Assembly (NCBI RefSeq): GCF_900099685.1
Contig: NZ_FNDW01000006.1
Span: forward strand, 1 to 64,000
Direction of reading: 5' to 3'
From: Chryseobacterium taeanense
GTDB taxonomy: Bacteria; Bacteroidota; Bacteroidia; Flavobacteriales; Weeksellaceae
Length of the DNA: 64,000 bases
Made by a program: the position numbers and the translations under genes. The notes under the pieces are model-generated. The model worked only from the letters and a program-made list of their open reading frames with translations. It was not told the origin of the DNA and did not search any database. Shown in pieces: positions 8,952 to 17,619 of the stretch. Numbering within the stretch: the stretch's first letter is position 1; the number at the start of each line of letters is the position of its first letter.

Positions 8952-9191
8952 ATGAAAAATTTAATTTTAGCGACAGCATTCGCAATGTTTGGAACAATCG
9001 CAGTATCTGCACAGATAACACCACAAAAGACTAAGACAGACACTATTAAACCAGACACCGTAAGGAATAGCGACATGACAACGGGTAATATGAATAACAA
9101 CAGTATGGATAAGCCAAAAACCGATACGGCCAAATGGAATAACAGAGAAACCACAACAGGCGACAGAAAAATGAAAAAGAAAAATAAATAG
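8952..9191 (+). CDS. Small secreted basic protein (paralogue of 8450-8779)
   Basis: A 79-residue protein with a signal peptide ending in AVSAQ at residue 21, followed by a Thr/Asp/Asn/Lys-rich mature segment without hydrophobic core and a basic tail RKMKKKNK. The signal peptide differs from the neighbour only by conservative changes, and the overall design is the same (signal, disordered polar region, lysine tail), so this is a tandem duplicate that has diverged and shortened. A 15-bp palindrome lies upstream and a good terminator downstream, so it appears to be an independent transcript. Function unknown. Confidence 0.6.
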   Translation: MKNLILATAFAMFGTIAVSAQITPQKTKTDTIKPDTVRNSDMTTGNMNNNSMDKPKTDTAKWNNRETTTGDRKMKKKNK

Positions 9192-9207
9192 ATAATGCAT
9201 TGTATCG

Positions 9208-9238
9208 AAATCCTGAATACCTTTTCAGGATTTTTTTT
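9208..9238 (+). terminator. Rho-independent terminator
   Basis: AAATCCTGAA and TTCAGGATTT form a 10-bp stem with a 6-nt loop followed by a run of eight T, directly after the 79-residue secreted protein gene. Confidence 0.8.
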
Positions 9239-9479
9239 GATCATATCTTTCCTATAAACATACTTCTTACTGAACGAATCTGAATAATTTGATAATATAT
9301 TTTTGTAAAAAACAGTAATGCTCATGGTATTTAAATAATTTGTATTATCTATCAACATAATTTATGTTTAGAACGCTGAGAAAGTATAAATTGAAAAAGA
9401 TTTTACTATTTTTGATACGTTTTTTCTCCATCGTATTCCTTAATTCGGAGAAATATTTAAATATAATAATCAACTTAGA

Positions 9480-10034
9480 ATGAACAATAATAATTTAGAG
9501 CAGATTACTTTCGGTGGCGGATGTTTTTGGTGCGTGGAAAGCTGTTTTAATATGCTGAAAGGAGTACAATCTGCCATTTCAGGATATTCGGGTGGACATA
9601 AGGACAACCCGACCTATGAAGAGGTTTGCACCGGAGAAACGGGTCATGCAGAAGTCGTACAGATTTTCTATGATCCGTCCTTAATTTCTTATGAACAATT
9701 AATGGATGTTTTCTTCTTCCTTCACGATCCTACCCAATTGAATCGTCAGGGTAATGATATCGGAACACAGTACCGTTCTGTAATTTATTATAAAGATGAT
9801 GCAGAAAAGGCAAAGGCTGAAGAGGCTATTGAAAAGTCTAAACAATCCGGAAGATGGCAGGGAACTTATGTAACAGAGCTGACGAAATTTGAAAAATTCT
9901 GGCCCGCGGAACAATATCATCAGGGATATTACAATGAGAATCCTACACAGCCTTATTGCAGCGCTGTTGTCGGACCGAAAATTCAGAAGTTTAAAAAGCA
10001 TTTCGGTGAGCTTGGAATGCTGAATGAGCAATAA
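9480..10034 (+). CDS. msrA: Peptide-methionine (S)-S-oxide reductase
   Basis: MsrA repairs oxidised proteins by reducing the S-epimer of methionine sulfoxide. The protein is 184 residues, within the usual length. The catalytic motif GCFWCVE lies at residues 14-20, with Cys15 as the expected nucleophile. Other family blocks are visible: YSGGHKDNPTYEEVCTGETG, VQIFYDP, FFFLHDPTQLNRQGNDIGTQYRS and the C-terminal YHQGYYNENPTQPYC, which supplies a candidate resolving cysteine. No fused MsrB domain is present. It is monocistronic: a long AT-rich leader precedes it and a bidirectional terminator separates it from the convergent acetyltransferase gene. Confidence 0.95.
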   Translation: MNNNNLEQITFGGGCFWCVESCFNMLKGVQSAISGYSGGHKDNPTYEEVCTGETGHAEVVQIFYDPSLISYEQLMDVFFFLHDPTQLNRQGNDIGTQYRSVIYYKDDAEKAKAEEAIEKSKQSGRWQGTYVTELTKFEKFWPAEQYHQGYYNENPTQPYCSAVVGPKIQKFKKHFGELGMLNEQ

Positions 10035-10079
10035 AATAATAAGGCTGTCTCAGATTTGAAACAGCCTTATTATTATTTT
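10035..10079. terminator. Bidirectional terminator between msrA and the ElaA-like gene
   Basis: A perfect 14-bp stem, AATAATAAGGCTGT at 10035-10048 pairing with ACAGCCTTATTATT at 10061-10074, around a 12-nt loop. A and T runs on the outer sides let it work on both strands. The right arm overlaps the stop codon of the minus-strand gene. Confidence 0.85.
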
Positions 10080-10528
10080 TTACTGTAAAACATTTCCGTA
10101 TGCGGAATATCGTCTTCAAGATATTTTTTACCGGTGTCTTTAAAACCAAATTCTCCGTAAAATTTCAATAAATAATCCTGTGCAGAAATTCTTACTTCAG
10201 AAGTATGAAAACGTGCTTCGATAGCATCAAGGGCATACTGTATCAGTTGTTTCCCTAATCTTTTTCCTCTTGCCTTCTCTGTAGTGAGAACTCTTCCGAT
10301 GGATGCTTCGGGATATTTTATTCCTTTGTCAAAAATACGGCAGTTGGCTAGGACTTCTCCATTTTCTTCCGCCCATATATGAACAGCTTTCTGATCGTAA
10401 TCGTCCAGATCTGGATAAGGGCAATTTTGCTCTACCACAAAAACGTCAATTCTTGCTTTTAAAACGCTATATAATTCCGGAACGGTAAATTCATCAAAAG
10501 TTTTTATTTTCCAGATAATATTACTCAT
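10073..10528 (-). CDS. GNAT acetyltransferase, ElaA family
   Basis: A 151-residue GNAT-fold N-acetyltransferase. The ElaA family signature is clear: LYSVLKARIDVFVVEQNCPYPDLDDYD near the N-terminus, then IGRVLTTEKARGKRLGKQLI as the acetyl-CoA binding loop (the R/Q-x-x-G-x-G/A type motif, here RGKRLGK), and a final FYGEFGFKDTGKKYLEDDIPH. The acceptor substrate of ElaA proteins is not known. It overlaps the 3' end of the upstream ysxC gene by 8 nt, so the two are co-transcribed. Confidence 0.88.
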   Translation of the reverse strand: MSNIIWKIKTFDEFTVPELYSVLKARIDVFVVEQNCPYPDLDDYDQKAVHIWAEENGEVLANCRIFDKGIKYPEASIGRVLTTEKARGKRLGKQLIQYALDAIEARFHTSEVRISAQDYLLKFYGEFGFKDTGKKYLEDDIPHTEMFYSKK

Positions 10529-11144
10529 CGAAGCTCACATTATTATTCGCCAAAAACTCATTGGTATTTTGGATAAAATTAAGAATTTCATCACATCCTT
10601 CTTTTTTCTCCGCAGATGTTACATAGATTTCAGGAAGGTCTTCCCAGGTTTTGTGCAGCTCAGCTTTATAATCTTCAACATTTTTTATAGCAACATTGGG
10701 TTTCAGCTTATCTACTTTAGTGAAAACAATAGAAAAAGGTACGCCGCTTTCCCCGCACCATTGGATAAATTCCAAGTCTATCGTTTGTGGCTTATGACGG
10801 GAATCCACCAGAACAAAAAGATTAACCAGGTTTTTTCGGTTAAGAATATAATTGGTAATCAGCTTTTCAAAATCCTTTCTTATTGACTTTGATACTTTTG
10901 CGTAACCATATCCCGGTAAATCTGTCAGATACCAGTTTTCATTCACTAAAAAATGATTGATAAGCTGGGTTTTTCCCGGTGTCTGTGAAGTTTTAGCAAG
11001 ATCCTTATGATTCATCATTGCATTAATCAATGAAGACTTTCCTACGTTGGATCTTCCTATGAAAGCATATTCCGGAATATTAGGTTCGGGGCAATCCTGC
11101 CATTTGCCGCTACTCTTTACGAATGTTGCTGTTTTAATAACCAT
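10521..11144 (-). CDS. ysxC: Ribosome biogenesis GTPase YsxC/EngB
   Basis: A 207-residue TRAFAC-class GTPase needed for assembly of the large ribosomal subunit and usually essential. The G motifs are in place: G1 GRSNVGKSS at residues 30-38, a switch region TPGKTQLINHF, G3 DLPGYG with the family-specific GYGYAKV, G4 FTKVDKL, and G5 VTSAEKKEG. The length is normal and no extra domain is fused. It is followed by the ElaA-like gene with an 8-nt overlap. The hydrolase gene upstream is on the same strand but is separated by a terminator-like hairpin. Confidence 0.95.
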   Translation of the reverse strand: MVIKTATFVKSSGKWQDCPEPNIPEYAFIGRSNVGKSSLINAMMNHKDLAKTSQTPGKTQLINHFLVNENWYLTDLPGYGYAKVSKSIRKDFEKLITNYILNRKNLVNLFVLVDSRHKPQTIDLEFIQWCGESGVPFSIVFTKVDKLKPNVAIKNVEDYKAELHKTWEDLPEIYVTSAEKKEGCDEILNFIQNTNEFLANNNVSFDE

Positions 11145-11162
11145 CTTGAAATATTTTAGAAA

Positions 11163-11194
11163 AACAAACCATTAAGAAAGTTCTTAATGGTCTG
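11163..11194 (-). terminator. Terminator of the alpha/beta hydrolase gene
   Basis: CCATTAAGAA and TTCTTAATGG pair directly around a 2-nt loop, and the stem extends to about 16 bp with one mismatch. On the minus strand it is followed by GTTTGTTTTTC, a U-rich tract, so it would end the hydrolase transcript before ysxC. Confidence 0.65.
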
Positions 11195-11206
11195 TTATAT
11201 TTTAAT

Positions 11207-11968
11207 TTAAACTTTATCTTTTAACCAGCTGTAAAGAATTTCATTGAATTCATCAGGCTTTTCCATCATCGCAGCATGACCACATTTATCAATCCAGAAA
11301 AGATCTGAATTTGGAATAAATTTATGCATATCTTCCGCTACTTCAGGAGGAGTCACATTATCCTGTTTTCCCCAGATCAGACAGGTTGGTGTAAGAATCT
11401 TCGGCAGATCATGAAGCATGTTGTGCTTAATGGCACTTCTTGCCAGCATGACCGTTTTAATCCCTTTCATTCTGTCGTTGACTACCGAAAAAACTTCGTC
11501 TACCAGATCTTCCGTTGCAATCGCAGGATCGTAAAACACCTCTTCCGTTTTCTTTCTGATATAAGATCGGTCATTCTTTCTCGGAAAGCTGTCTCCGAAA
11601 GTTCTTTCATATAAACCGGAGCTTCCTGTAAGAACAAGATTTTTAATTAAATCAGGTCTTGCCAATGTTAAAATCAACCCGATGTGACCTCCCATTGAAT
11701 TTCCGACAATGGTTACAGGTGCATCAATGTGAGTTTCTATAAACTTGGCGATATATTTTGCTATCGTTGTAAGGTTGGTATTGAGTACCGGCAAATCGTA
11801 GATCGGCAGTTGAGGAACATATACTTTGAATCCTCTGTCTGAAAAAAAATCCACCATCTTATCGAAATTACTCAACCCACCCATTAAACCGTGCAACAGC
11901 ACCAATGGATGTCCCTCTCCCGCCTCAACGAAGGTATATTTCTTTTCTTTTTTTGTACTAAATATCAT
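11207..11968 (-). CDS. Alpha/beta hydrolase
   Basis: A 253-residue cytoplasmic alpha/beta-hydrolase. The oxyanion-hole segment HGLMGG is at 26-31. The nucleophile elbow GNSMGG places Ser91, WGKQDNV supplies Asp203, and KCGHAAMMEKP supplies His231, giving a complete catalytic triad. The overall look is of the broad family containing esterases and C-C bond hydrolases (MhpC/BphD-like), and the substrate cannot be assigned. The gene is transcribed away from the division cluster and lies about 270 nt from mraZ, with divergent promoters expected between them. Confidence 0.85.
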   Translation of the reverse strand: MIFSTKKEKKYTFVEAGEGHPLVLLHGLMGGLSNFDKMVDFFSDRGFKVYVPQLPIYDLPVLNTNLTTIAKYIAKFIETHIDAPVTIVGNSMGGHIGLILTLARPDLIKNLVLTGSSGLYERTFGDSFPRKNDRSYIRKKTEEVFYDPAIATEDLVDEVFSVVNDRMKGIKTVMLARSAIKHNMLHDLPKILTPTCLIWGKQDNVTPPEVAEDMHKFIPNSDLFWIDKCGHAAMMEKPDEFNEILYSWLKDKV

Positions 11969-12193
11969 ATAATGCCTTTAATAAAGCCTTGCAAAAATAC
12001 AAATTAAACCTCAAAAATATTTTGATAAGCCTAATTTAAAATAAAAATAATATACCAAAGTCTTTTTTAAAGCTTTTTTTCTTAAACACTTTGCTATGGC
12101 TTAAATAACAGTTTACCCAACAATCAGCATACCAGTTTATTATATAGCTGAAATTCAATCATTAATAAAACTTATCAACATTAAGGTAAAAAG

Positions 12194-12218
12194 TGGGAAA
12201 AAGTGGGAACTTTTGGAA
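12194..12218 (+). promoter_or_regulatory. MraZ operator: direct repeats upstream of mraZ
   Basis: TGGGA at 12194, TGGGA at 12204 and a degenerate TGGAA at 12214 are spaced exactly 10 bp apart. The known MraZ box in enterobacteria is TGGGN direct repeats with 5-nt spacers, so MraZ probably autoregulates the cluster here. The array lies 24 nt before the preferred mraZ ATG, and a TAAATTTG element at 12228-12235 (TAnnTTTG type) sits between them. Confidence 0.7.
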
Positions 12219-12241
12219 ATTATTATATAAATTTGTCCCAA

Positions 12242-12700
12242 ATGAAAAATTTCATTGGAACATATGAGTGTAAAATCGATGATAAAGGACGCTTAAAGCT
12301 ACCTTCTTCTTTGATTAAACAAATGGAAAACTTCGAAGACAAAACATTCGTGGTTAAAAGATCTGTGTTCCAATCCTGCCTGGAAGTCTATCCTATGAAT
12401 GCATGGGATAAAGTAATGGGCAAAATTAATAAACTAAACAGGTTCATTAAAAAGAATGCTGATTTCATTAGAATGTTTACAGCAGGTGTAAAAACAGTTG
12501 AGCTGGATAATGCGGGAAGGCTTCAGATCTCAAAAGATCTTATGTCGTTCGCTCATCTCCAGAAAGACATTGTAATTACCAGCGCAGGAGAACTTTTCGA
12601 GATATGGGATAAGGAAGCTTATGAAAAAGTGATTTCCATTAACGAAGAAGATTTTGCAAGCATTGCCGAAGATGTGATGGGCGCTTTCGATGAAGAATAA
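12242..12700 (+). CDS. mraZ: Transcriptional regulator MraZ
   Basis: First gene of the dcw cluster and its probable autoregulator. The 152-residue protein has two SpoVT-AbrB-like DNA-binding halves, each with the conserved D-x-x-G-R core: DDKGRLKLPS near residue 12 and LDNAGRLQIS near 85. The frame is open upstream to a GTG at 12203, but that start would lie inside the operator repeats. The ATG at 12242 gives the canonical MKNFIGTYECKID opening, so I choose it. A TAAATTTG promoter-like element ends 6 nt before this ATG, so the transcript may be almost leaderless. rsmH follows 41 nt downstream. Confidence 0.93.
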   Translation: MKNFIGTYECKIDDKGRLKLPSSLIKQMENFEDKTFVVKRSVFQSCLEVYPMNAWDKVMGKINKLNRFIKKNADFIRMFTAGVKTVELDNAGRLQISKDLMSFAHLQKDIVITSAGELFEIWDKEAYEKVISINEEDFASIAEDVMGAFDEE

Positions 12701-12741
12701 CAAAGCTGATTATTAATTAAAGCTAAAAACACAACTTAAAC

Positions 12742-13635
12742 ATGTATCATAACCCCGTTTTGTTGAAGCAAAGTGTTGATGATTTGGTGACGAATCCAGA
12801 CGGAACATACGTGGACTGTACTTTTGGCGGCGGCGGCCATTCAAAAGAAATATTGAGCAGACTTTCCGATAAGGGCAGGCTTTTCAGTTTTGATCAGGAC
12901 TTAGATGCGCTGAAAAATACAATTGATGACCCTAGATTTACATTAATCAATCAGAATTTCAGGTTCCTGGAAAACTCATTATTAATGTATGATGTTTCCC
13001 AGGTGGATGGTATTCTGGCAGATCTGGGCGTTTCTTCTCACCAGTTTGATGAGGCCGACAGAGGTTTCTCAACAAGAAGTAATGCGCCTCTCGATATGAG
13101 AATGAACGTAATGCAGAATCTTGATGCCAAAAGGGTAATTAATGAATATGAAGAGGAAGAGCTTGCGGATATTTTTTATCATTACGGTGAATTGCGTGAA
13201 GCAAGAAAGCTGGCAAGGGATATTGTTCATCACAGGAAAACAAAAAGCATAGAAACAACGGAAGATCTGAAGAAAATGTTCAGCTATATTCCTCCGCATA
13301 AAGTAAATAAATTCTATGCACAATTGTTTCAGGCGATTAGAATTGAGGTAAATCAGGAACTGGAAGTTTTGAAAGAAATGTTGGTTCAGGCTTACAATGT
13401 TTTAAAACCAGAAGGCAGATTGGTGGTGATTTCTTACCATTCTCTGGAAGACAGGCTGGTAAAGAGATTTTTAAAGAACGGAATGTTTGAAGGCGAGCCT
13501 GAAAGAGACATTTACGGAAATTATAAAAAAGCGTTTGAGTTGGTAAAGAGTAAGGCAATCATCCCCGATGATAAGGAGATTGAAGAAAACTCAAGAGCCA
13601 GAAGCGCAAAAATGAGAACAGGAATAAAAGTTTAA
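12742..13635 (+). CDS. rsmH: 16S rRNA (cytosine(1402)-N4)-methyltransferase
   Basis: RsmH (MraW) methylates N4 of C1402 in the ribosomal P site using S-adenosylmethionine. The 297-residue protein opens with YHNPVLLKQSVDDLV, then has the SAM loop VDCTFGGGGHSKEIL near residue 29. It continues with the Asp-containing FDQDLDAL, the DLGVSSHQFDEADRGFS catalytic region, and VVISYHSLEDRLVKRF toward the C-terminus. The C-terminal NSRARSAKMR ending is typical. It is second in the cluster, in the conserved position after mraZ. A hairpin repeat fills the gap before the ftsL-like gene. Confidence 0.96.
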   Translation: MYHNPVLLKQSVDDLVTNPDGTYVDCTFGGGGHSKEILSRLSDKGRLFSFDQDLDALKNTIDDPRFTLINQNFRFLENSLLMYDVSQVDGILADLGVSSHQFDEADRGFSTRSNAPLDMRMNVMQNLDAKRVINEYEEEELADIFYHYGELREARKLARDIVHHRKTKSIETTEDLKKMFSYIPPHKVNKFYAQLFQAIRIEVNQELEVLKEMLVQAYNVLKPEGRLVVISYHSLEDRLVKRFLKNGMFEGEPERDIYGNYKKAFELVKSKAIIPDDKEIEENSRARSAKMRTGIKV

Positions 13636-13648
13636 AAGTGAATATGTG

Positions 13649-13687
13649 AATTGTCAATTTAATTTCAACCTGAAAAAATTGACAATT
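13649..13687. repeat. Hairpin repeat between rsmH and the ftsL-like gene
   Basis: AATTGTCAATTT (13649-13660) and AAATTGACAATT (13676-13687) are perfect 12-bp inverted arms around a 15-nt loop. There is no T-run after it, so it is more likely an mRNA structure or dispersed repeat than a terminator. Confidence 0.55.
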
Positions 13688-13730
13688 GACAACAAAGTGA
13701 ATTCACTGCAAAACAGATTGACATTTAAAA

Positions 13731-14096
13731 TTGGCAAAAAGAACAACATATCGCCCTCAGAAGAAACTCACTTTTATAGATATTATAAAAGGAAATTTTC
13801 TGAACCGTGATGAGATTAAAATACATTACCGGTATTTTTTGCTGTTGTTCGTATTGATGATGGCTATGATTTACAGTAACCATTTGGTTAATAAGAAAAT
13901 CAAAATCGTTAATGCCCTTAAAGAACAAACTGAAGAATATAAATCAAGAAATGCTTACGCCCAAAGTAAGCTGATTAAAGTAAAAATGGAATCGGAATTG
14001 GGGAAAGAAGTTGCCCGGGATTCATTAATGACCCTGGAAAACCATCCTCATAAATTGCTCATAAAACTGGATAGTACGGATGCAAAAACAAAATGA
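13731..14096 (+). CDS. FtsL-like cell division protein
   Basis: A 121-residue bitopic membrane protein in the FtsL position, directly before the transpeptidase gene. A basic cytoplasmic N-terminus (RTTYRPQKKLTF) precedes a single transmembrane helix (about 36-52, FLLLFVLMMAMIYS) and a short periplasmic coiled coil (EQTEEYKSRNAYAQSKLIKVK). FtsL bridges FtsQ/FtsB to FtsW-FtsI in the divisome. The start is TTG at 13731: an in-frame TGA lies at 13719-13721 and the first in-frame ATG would cut the membrane helix, so TTG is effectively forced. The stop overlaps the ftsI start by 17 nt. Confidence 0.85.
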   Translation: MAKRTTYRPQKKLTFIDIIKGNFLNRDEIKIHYRYFLLLFVLMMAMIYSNHLVNKKIKIVNALKEQTEEYKSRNAYAQSKLIKVKMESELGKEVARDSLMTLENHPHKLLIKLDSTDAKTK

Positions 14097-16071
14097 ATAC
14101 GATAACAAGCGTAAAAAAACGTTACGTTGGGGCTACCTCTTTGCAGTGGTAGCTTTGTGCGTGTTTGTCATGTTCTTAGCAAGAATTGTAATCCTTCAGA
14201 ATACGAATGTTCAGGAGATTAAAGACGATTACATCAATAAAAATTATCGCGAAGCGACTCTTAAAGCTGCTCGTGGAAACCTTTTCGCTTCAGATGGTTC
14301 TATTCTTGCGACTACCGTTATGCGCTACGATATTTTTCTTGACTTCAAAACGATGAAGGACACGATATACACCAACAATATCGGCGCTCTTACAGATTCT
14401 TTAAGTAAAATGTTCGGAAAACCAAGAGGAGAATTCAGAAAGAAGTTTGACGAGCAGAGAAAAAAGAAAAACCAATATTATACTTTGGTGAGAGGTCTCG
14501 ACTTCGATCAGTACGACAGAATTCGTAAATTCCCGATTTTCAGAAGAGGCAAAAACAAAGGCGGTTTCATCGTTGATAGAAACTATAAAAGAGAGCTTGC
14601 AACATCAGAAATTGGTGCCGGAACTATCGGTATGGATAATGGAAAATACAGCTCAGGGCTTGAAGGTGCTTTTTCAAAATATTTAAGAGGAACCGACGGA
14701 AAAAGACTGGAGCAGAGAATCAATTCATCTCAATGGAAGCCGATTGACTTCTGGAAAGTTCAGGAACCGGTAGACGGAGAAGATGTTTATACCACTTTAG
14801 ATCTTAGAATTCAGGATATTGCGCACTCAGCTTTACAAAAACAGCTTATCAATTTCGAGGCAAAACACGGAACTGTAATTGTGATGGAAGTGGCAACAGG
14901 AAAAGTCCGTGCAATGGTGAATTTAAGAAGAAATGATGACGGAGACTATGTTGATTCATACAATTATGCTTTAAAAGATAATATTGAGCCGGGTTCTACT
15001 TTCAAAACCATTTCGCTTCTGGCGGCGATGGACGACGGTTTTATCGATGAAAATACTACGGTTGATGTAGGAAACGGAGTCTGGGTTTATGCCAAGCAAA
15101 GAATTTCCGACGGACATGGCGGAGGAACGTACGACATTAGTGATGTTTTAGCAAAATCAAGCAACGTAGGATCGGCAAAATTAATCACAAAATATTATGC
15201 CGAAAAGCCACAGATTTTTCTGGATCATTTGAGACGCTGGAAATTGTTTGACAAAATGGACATTGAGCTTCCGGGAATTGCAAAGCCAAGAATTGTTACC
15301 CCGGACAACAAAAGATGGAATGCAGCCACACTGGCATCAATTGCTTATGGATATTCTTCAAACATTAATCTCCTGCAATTAGCGACATTCTACAACGGTG
15401 TTGCCAATAAGGGTAAAATGCTCAAGCCTTTGTTCATTGATAAAATCATGAAAGACGGAAAAGTAATATACACTGCAACACCTGAAACAATGGTCAACAG
15501 AATGGCTTCCGAAAAGGCAATCAGAATGATGACTGATGCATTAACGAAAGCTGTGGAAAAAGGAACAGCAAAAAGTATCTTCACACCGAATTTAAAAATG
15601 GCAGGAAAAACAGGAACAGCAAGGTTCGAATATTGGCTTCCCGGCCCTATGAAATACCGTTCATCATTTGCAGGATTCTATCCGGCAGACAATCCGAAAT
15701 ACACCTGCTATGTGATGGTCAGTGAGCCAAATACGGCAAAAGGATTTTACGGAGCTACGGTAGCGGCACCAGTATTTAAGGAAATCGCGGGGAAAACATT
15801 CCTGAAAACACCACAAAATATTGAAAGAGAAATGCTGGTCGACAAAAAGGTAAACCTTAATAAAATGGTTGAACCTAATGTAAAAGTAGCAGTCAATAAT
15901 AAACAAATGCCCAATGTTGTAGGATTGATCGGAAAAAACGTAATTCCGCAACTTGAAAATTTAGGCTACCGTGTTGACTTTAAAGGTGTGGGAAGAATTA
16001 AAGAGCAATTCCCGCTGGAAGGCACCACGATCAGTAAAAATCAGAGAATTTATTTGTCTCTGCAGAATTAA
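14080..16071 (+). CDS. ftsI: Penicillin-binding protein, division transpeptidase (FtsI/PBP3)
   Basis: Class B penicillin-binding protein that cross-links septal peptidoglycan with FtsW. It has 663 residues: a membrane anchor at about 17-40, the dimerisation/pedestal domain at about 55-230, and the transpeptidase domain with the three active-site motifs. These are S-T-F-K (Ser306 in EPGSTFKT), S-S-N near residue 360 (AKSSNVGSAK) and K-T-G near 510 (MAGKTGTARF). The C-terminus carries one PASTA domain (MPNVVGLIGKNVIPQLENLG), as is usual for Bacteroidota and Gram-positive homologues but not E. coli FtsI. Translation is coupled to the ftsL-like gene by a 17-nt overlap. Confidence 0.95.
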   Translation: MQKQNEYDNKRKKTLRWGYLFAVVALCVFVMFLARIVILQNTNVQEIKDDYINKNYREATLKAARGNLFASDGSILATTVMRYDIFLDFKTMKDTIYTNNIGALTDSLSKMFGKPRGEFRKKFDEQRKKKNQYYTLVRGLDFDQYDRIRKFPIFRRGKNKGGFIVDRNYKRELATSEIGAGTIGMDNGKYSSGLEGAFSKYLRGTDGKRLEQRINSSQWKPIDFWKVQEPVDGEDVYTTLDLRIQDIAHSALQKQLINFEAKHGTVIVMEVATGKVRAMVNLRRNDDGDYVDSYNYALKDNIEPGSTFKTISLLAAMDDGFIDENTTVDVGNGVWVYAKQRISDGHGGGTYDISDVLAKSSNVGSAKLITKYYAEKPQIFLDHLRRWKLFDKMDIELPGIAKPRIVTPDNKRWNAATLASIAYGYSSNINLLQLATFYNGVANKGKMLKPLFIDKIMKDGKVIYTATPETMVNRMASEKAIRMMTDALTKAVEKGTAKSIFTPNLKMAGKTGTARFEYWLPGPMKYRSSFAGFYPADNPKYTCYVMVSEPNTAKGFYGATVAAPVFKEIAGKTFLKTPQNIEREMLVDKKVNLNKMVEPNVKVAVNNKQMPNVVGLIGKNVIPQLENLGYRVDFKGVGRIKEQFPLEGTTISKNQRIYLSLQN

Positions 16072-16080
16072 AAAAAGGAG

Positions 16081-16133
16081 TCCTGAAAGGACGATTTAAA
16101 ACAGAATAGGATAAAATCCTATTAAAAATAAAA
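16081..16133 (+). repeat. Two-hairpin dispersed repeat, copy A
   Basis: TCCTGAAAGGACGA is followed 10 nt later by AATAGGAT-AAA-ATCCTATT. The whole block aligns with 21985-22038, with compensating changes in the stems (TCCTGAAAGGA against TCCCGAAGGGA). It occupies the entire gap between ftsI and murE, ending at the murE start codon region. Confidence 0.7.
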
Positions 16134-16135
16134 AC

Positions 16136-17596
16136 ATGCAATTAGTTGATTTATTAAGAAGAATTCCAGTCTTAGAAATTCATGGCGATGAAAGCCGTGA
16201 GATTTCACAATTGGTATTCGACAGCAGAAAGGTTACGGAAAACTCCCTGTACATTGCAGTGAGAGGAACGGTTGCGGATGGACATTCATTTATTGCATCT
16301 TCAGAAGAGAAAGGAGCAAAAGCAATTATTTGCGAAGAATTTCCTGATAATTTAAAAGAAGATATCACTTATGTAAAAGTGAAAGATTCTTCTAAAGCTT
16401 TGGGACAGCTGGCTTCTAATTTTTACGGAAACCCTTCTGAAAAATTAAAATTAATAGGAGTAACAGGAACAAATGGAAAAACATCTGTTTCTACCCTTCT
16501 TTTCGATGTTTTTAAAAATCTAGGATATGACTCTGCACTGCTTTCTACGGTTGAGATAAGAATTGCAGATCAGGTGATTCCGGCAACACATACAACTCCG
16601 GATGTTATTACCATTAATAAGATTTTGGCTCAGGCGGTTGAGGAAGGATGCGAATTTGCTTTCATGGAAGTAAGTTCTCACGGAATTGCCCAAAATAGAA
16701 TCGAAGGGCTGCATTTTAAAATTGCAGGCTTCACCAATCTTACCCACGATCATCTGGATTATCACAAAACTTTTGATGAATATTTAAAAACAAAGAAAAG
16801 ATTTTTTGACGAGCTTGATACCGAATCCGTTGCTATCACCAATGTTGATGATAAAAACGGAAATGTGATGCTTCAGAATACAAAGGCAACAAAAAAGTCT
16901 TATGCTCTGAAAACGATGGCAGACTATCACGGAAGGTTACTGGAAGTAGATTTCAACGGAATGCTGTTGAATTTCAACGGAAAAGAATTCTGGACGACCC
17001 TTACAGGAAAATTCAATGTTTATAATTTGCTGCTTGTTTTCGGTATTGCTTCTGAACTGGGTTTTGAACAAGATGAAATTCTTCAGGCGATCAGTCAGCT
17101 GAAAAGAGTTTCCGGAAGATTTGAAACTTTTAAATCAGATGGCGGAATTTTCTTCATCGTAGATTATGCACATACTCCGGATGCATTGGAAAATATTCTG
17201 GACAGCATCAATGATATCAGAACGAAAAACGAAAGACTGATCACAGTCTTTGGTTGTGGAGGCGACAGGGATCACTCGAAAAGACCTGAAATGGGAAATA
17301 TTGCCACGAAAAAATCAACATTGGCGATCATTACTTCAGACAATCCGAGAACGGAAGATCCGGCAGCCATTATTAAAGAAATTGAGGCCGGCGTTGAACC
17401 TCAGAATTTCAGTAAATACACTTCAATTCCCGACAGAAGAGAAGCTATAAAAATGGCGATAAAGTTTGCCGAGCCGAAAGATATTGTCCTCGTTGCAGGA
17501 AAAGGCCATGAAACCTATCAGGAAATAAATGGTGTGAAACATCATTTTGATGACAAAGAAACTATTAATGAGCTTTGGAAGCTTATGAGTAAGTAA
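16136..17596 (+). CDS. murE: UDP-MurNAc-tripeptide synthetase MurE (meso-DAP type)
   Basis: Adds the third amino acid to UDP-MurNAc-L-Ala-D-Glu. The protein has 486 residues with the ATP loop GVTGTNGKTSVST near residue 109, the substrate motif HTTPDV, the Mur ligase block FTNLTHDHLDYH with its carbamylated-lysine region, and the C-terminal VDYAHTPDAL. The specificity motif DNPR (ITSDNPRTEDP near 400) marks enzymes that add meso-diaminopimelate rather than lysine, so the cell wall is predicted to be the A1-gamma type. It follows ftsI in the usual order, with a hairpin repeat filling the 64-nt gap. Confidence 0.96.
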   Translation: MQLVDLLRRIPVLEIHGDESREISQLVFDSRKVTENSLYIAVRGTVADGHSFIASSEEKGAKAIICEEFPDNLKEDITYVKVKDSSKALGQLASNFYGNPSEKLKLIGVTGTNGKTSVSTLLFDVFKNLGYDSALLSTVEIRIADQVIPATHTTPDVITINKILAQAVEEGCEFAFMEVSSHGIAQNRIEGLHFKIAGFTNLTHDHLDYHKTFDEYLKTKKRFFDELDTESVAITNVDDKNGNVMLQNTKATKKSYALKTMADYHGRLLEVDFNGMLLNFNGKEFWTTLTGKFNVYNLLLVFGIASELGFEQDEILQAISQLKRVSGRFETFKSDGGIFFIVDYAHTPDALENILDSINDIRTKNERLITVFGCGGDRDHSKRPEMGNIATKKSTLAIITSDNPRTEDPAAIIKEIEAGVEPQNFSKYTSIPDRREAIKMAIKFAEPKDIVLVAGKGHETYQEINGVKHHFDDKETINELWKLMSK

Positions 17597-17619
17597 ATTA
17601 TTAATTAAAAGATTGAATC

